In this document: piece by piece, positions 15,451 to 17,264 of the stretch
Layout of the letters: the number at the start of each line of letters is the position of its first letter
How positions within the stretch are numbered: position 1 is the first letter of the stretch
NCBI GenBank assembly: GCA_964472545.1
Contig: CAYYNP010000219.1
Span: forward strand, 1 to 17,264
Direction: 5' to 3'
DNA from: CAYYNP01 sp964472545
GTDB lineage: Bacteria > Planctomycetota > Planctomycetia > Pirellulales > Thermoguttaceae
DNA: 17,264 nt
Made by a program: the position numbers and the translations under genes
The notes under the pieces: model-generated
What the model was told of the DNA's origin: nothing
The model's database searches: none
Seen by the model: the letters and a program-made list of their open reading frames with translations, nothing else

Positions 15451-15476
15451 GCACTCCAGATGGGCATCTGAAGTGC
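15451..15476 (+). terminator. Hairpin after the small coiled-protein gene
   Basis: GCACT-c-CAGAT (15451-15461), GGGC loop, ATCTG-a-AGTGC (15466-15476): a 10-bp stem with one mismatch, 13 bases after the stop codon. No U-tract follows (TGGATATATAC), so it could be a factor-dependent terminator, an RNA stabiliser or a protein binding site. Confidence 0.35.
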
Positions 15477-15496
15477 TGGATATATACCCACGATCG

Positions 15497-15567
15497 CTCG
15501 CGGCGGCCCCTATTCCTTGAGGGTATTGCGGGCCGCGAGATGCACCAATACGATACGGTAACGTATC
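15497..15567 (+). promoter_or_regulatory. Two inverted repeats upstream of the kinase gene
   Basis: CTCGCGG(cgg)CCC (15497-15509) pairs with GGGCCGCGAG (15530-15539) as a 10-bp stem with a 3-base bulge. A second, perfect stem GATACG-GTAA-CGTATC spans 15552-15567, about 50 bases before the kinase start. The latter has operator-like symmetry. The role (operator, leader structure or terminator) cannot be decided from sequence. Confidence 0.35.
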
Positions 15568-15616
15568 ATATACACGGGCATCATCCTGTTTTATCGCGAG
15601 TGGAAGTGGGACCGGC

Positions 15617-17107
15617 ATGGGTCAACCATCGGCGGAAAAAGTCGCGCAACGCGCATTCGATCTAGGGCTTCTCGACGAACGGCAATTGCAGGAGGTCTGG
15701 GCTTCGTTCGGAAGCCGAAACGTCCGTGTCGACGACTTCCTGCAAATGCTCCTGCGCCGGGAGTTCATGACGAACTACCAGGTGGAACGCCTGATCAAGG
15801 GAGAGCGATCCGGCTTCTTCTTCGGCGACTACAAGGTCCTCTATCTTGTCGGCACCGGTACGTTCGCCCGCGTCTACCGGGCCGTGCATACCGAGACAAA
15901 TCAAGTCGCCGCGGTCAAGGTCCTGCGGACGCGCTACGCCGAAAGCCCCGCCCACTACAATCAGTTCGTCCGCGAAGGCCGGGTCGGCTGCACGTTGCGG
16001 CATCCCAACATCGTGCCGATCTACGACGTGGTCACCGACGGCAAGGCCACGCATTTTCTGGTGATGGAGTTCGTCGAAGGCCGCAACCTCAAAGAGTTCG
16101 TCAAGATCCGCAAGAAGATCGCCCCGGTCGAGGCCATCCGCCTGATGACCGACATCGTCAAGGGCATGCAGCACGCCTTCGAAAACGGCCTGACCCATCG
16201 CGACCTGAAGATGAACAACGTGCTGGTCTCCAGCCGGGGGCAGGCCAAACTCGTGGACTTCGGGCTGGCGGCCATCGACGAAACGCTCAACGGCGACGCG
16301 CTGATGGATCTGCCCAGCGCGCGGACGATCGACTACGCCGCCCTGGAACGGGCGACCGGCGTCCGCAAGGACGACACCCGCAGCGACATCTACTTTCTTG
16401 GGGGCATCTTCTACAACATGCTGACCGGCCAGCCGCCGCTGTCGGAAACGACCGACCGGCTACAGCGGCTGAGCAAGTCGCGTTTTCTCGGCGTAACGCC
16501 AATCCGCAAGGCCGAACCGTCGGTCCCCGACGTGGTGGCTTTGGTCGTCAACAAGGCGATGATGCTCGATCCGAATCGCCGCTACCAGTCGCCCGGCGCC
16601 ATGCTGAACGATTTGGAGTTGGCCGCCAAGCGCGTCAAAGACGATCCTAAGGCAGCCGTTGTCAGCGGCACCGGTGAGGGATCGGCCGCTCAGGGGGCGG
16701 AGCTGCCGCCGCCGGTCGAACACCGCGTGATGGTGGTCGAGGCCGACGCAGAGATGCAGAACGTGTTTCGCAAGGCGTTTAAGCGGGCCGGCTATCGCGT
16801 GCTGCTGACCAGCGATCCGAAACGGGCCTTGGACCGGATTCGCCAGGATCAGCACGCGGCCGATTGCGTCGTCTTCAACGCCCAGCAGATCGGAAAACCT
16901 GCCTTGGAGATGTTTAACTACTTTGCCGAGGATACCAAGACGACGCTCATTCCCGTCGCGTTGCTGCTCGAAGGCCAACAACGGAAATGGGAAAGAGACG
17001 CGATCACCGACAAGCATCGCATCGTCCTGCCGATGCCCATCACGATGAAGCAGCTTCGGACGGCCATCGCTAAGTTGGTTGAATTGCAGCCCTCTAAGAA
17101 GGGGTAG
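15617..17107 (+). CDS. Serine/threonine protein kinase with C-terminal degenerate receiver domain
   Basis: Predicted 496 residues. Residues 1-65 form a helical N-terminal module (LLDERQLQEVW, LLRREFMTNYQVERLIKGE) common before planctomycete kinases. The Hanks-type kinase domain (about 70-340) is complete: Gly-rich loop GTGTFARVY (79-87), Lys101 in AAVKVL, helix C Glu120, HRDLKMNN with Asp196, and DFG 214-216. The APE motif is replaced by ALE (242-244). After a linker, residues about 369-490 have a receiver fold (HRVMVVEADAEMQNVFRKAF), with acidic Glu375/Asp377. The phospho-acceptor Asp is Asn421 (CVVFNAQQ) and the conserved Lys is Met473 (VLPMPI), so it is a pseudo-receiver, not a phosphorylation switch. 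No transmembrane helix, so cytoplasmic. ATG 15617 follows GGAAGTGGG. Substrate unknown. Confidence 0.93.
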   Translation: MGQPSAEKVAQRAFDLGLLDERQLQEVWASFGSRNVRVDDFLQMLLRREFMTNYQVERLIKGERSGFFFGDYKVLYLVGTGTFARVYRAVHTETNQVAAVKVLRTRYAESPAHYNQFVREGRVGCTLRHPNIVPIYDVVTDGKATHFLVMEFVEGRNLKEFVKIRKKIAPVEAIRLMTDIVKGMQHAFENGLTHRDLKMNNVLVSSRGQAKLVDFGLAAIDETLNGDALMDLPSARTIDYAALERATGVRKDDTRSDIYFLGGIFYNMLTGQPPLSETTDRLQRLSKSRFLGVTPIRKAEPSVPDVVALVVNKAMMLDPNRRYQSPGAMLNDLELAAKRVKDDPKAAVVSGTGEGSAAQGAELPPPVEHRVMVVEADAEMQNVFRKAFKRAGYRVLLTSDPKRALDRIRQDQHAADCVVFNAQQIGKPALEMFNYFAEDTKTTLIPVALLLEGQQRKWERDAITDKHRIVLPMPITMKQLRTAIAKLVELQPSKKG

Positions 17108-17172
17108 GCTCTCGTCGTGGACAATGCGCGGGAACAGCCGCGGCAGGAGAACGGCAAAGTCGATTCGCGGGA

Positions 17173-17259
17173 GTGGAAAACGGGGGCTGGCTCCGAGCCA
17201 GAATCAACACGGAACCTGCCGACGAAGTTCCCGGCTCGGTGCCTGTCCCCCTTTTCCAC
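17173..17259. repeat. Palindromic REP/MITE-like element
   Basis: The 27-base arms 17173-17199 and 17233-17259 are inverted repeats matching at 23 of 27 positions (GTGGAAAA, GGGG, GGC and CCGAGCC blocks identical), separated by 33 bases. One arm contains GGGGGACAGGCACC, a sequence type I associate with widely dispersed palindromes linked to REP-associated tyrosine transposases; that link is from memory and unverified. The element lies 66 bases after the kinase stop and ends near the window edge, so a larger structure may continue beyond it. Confidence 0.65.
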
Positions 17260-17264
17260 GGTGC

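Overview
This window is a chromosomal segment of a member of the Planctomycetota. The strongest evidence is the partial 16S rRNA gene at the left edge (minus strand). It contains an exact match, in complement, to the classic planctomycete-type EUB338-II probe site (GCAGCCACCCGTAGGTGT at 359-376). The protein content agrees: a giant J-like/PEGA membrane protein beginning FDPYHRWLGIPP, PEP-CTERM secreted proteins, a Ser/Thr kinase with a receiver-like tail, and lipid A genes. Base composition is GC-rich with GC-biased third codon positions. I cannot assign a genus; the assignment to phylum is firm, anything finer is inference.

Layout. (1) 1-973: the 5' part of 16S rRNA on the minus strand, with its leader, a boxA antitermination site, a good -35/-10 promoter and a terminator-like hairpin. 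(2) 974-1506: gene-free. (3) 1507-4956: a 1149-residue multidomain membrane protein (J-like domain, Pro-rich linker, one transmembrane helix, two PEGA-like domains, helical region, beta-helix). (4) 4930-5761: a decayed junction, with the 3' remnant of an alpha-L-fucosidase-like gene on the minus strand lying head to head with an unrecognised, apparently frameshifted plus-strand gene. (5) 5780-9463: an envelope biogenesis cluster, Skp/OmpH-like chaperone, lpxC, lpxA and a Gfo/Idh oxidoreductase overlapping lpxA (possibly a GnnA-type enzyme making the 3-amino sugar for lipid A). (6) 9489-10120: a long inverted-repeat element followed by a strong promoter and a short terminator-bounded leader or small RNA. 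(7) 10121-11828: two PEP-CTERM proteins, the second with a formylglycine-generating-enzyme-like fold that lacks the catalytic cysteines. (8) 11902-11985: tRNA-Leu(UAG), minus strand. (9) 12057-14861: a large secreted, probably carbohydrate-related protein on the minus strand whose mature N-terminus is a perfect QLTQP tandem repeat. (10) 15153-17107: a small coiled protein, a hairpin-rich intergenic region and a Ser/Thr protein kinase with a degenerate receiver domain. (11) 17173-17259: a palindromic REP/MITE-like element.

The genes that clearly work together are skp-lpxC-lpxA-gfo: outer-membrane protein chaperoning plus the first steps of lipid A synthesis, which supports a Gram-negative type envelope. 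The two PEP-CTERM genes look co-transcribed from the promoter at 9816-9843. No exosortase gene is in the window. I found no CRISPR array, complete insertion sequence, defence system or phage module. The most novel-looking items are the J-like/PEGA/beta-helix protein, the cysteine-less FGE-like PEP-CTERM protein with its leader RNA, the in-frame QLTQP minisatellite and the kinase with a pseudo-receiver.
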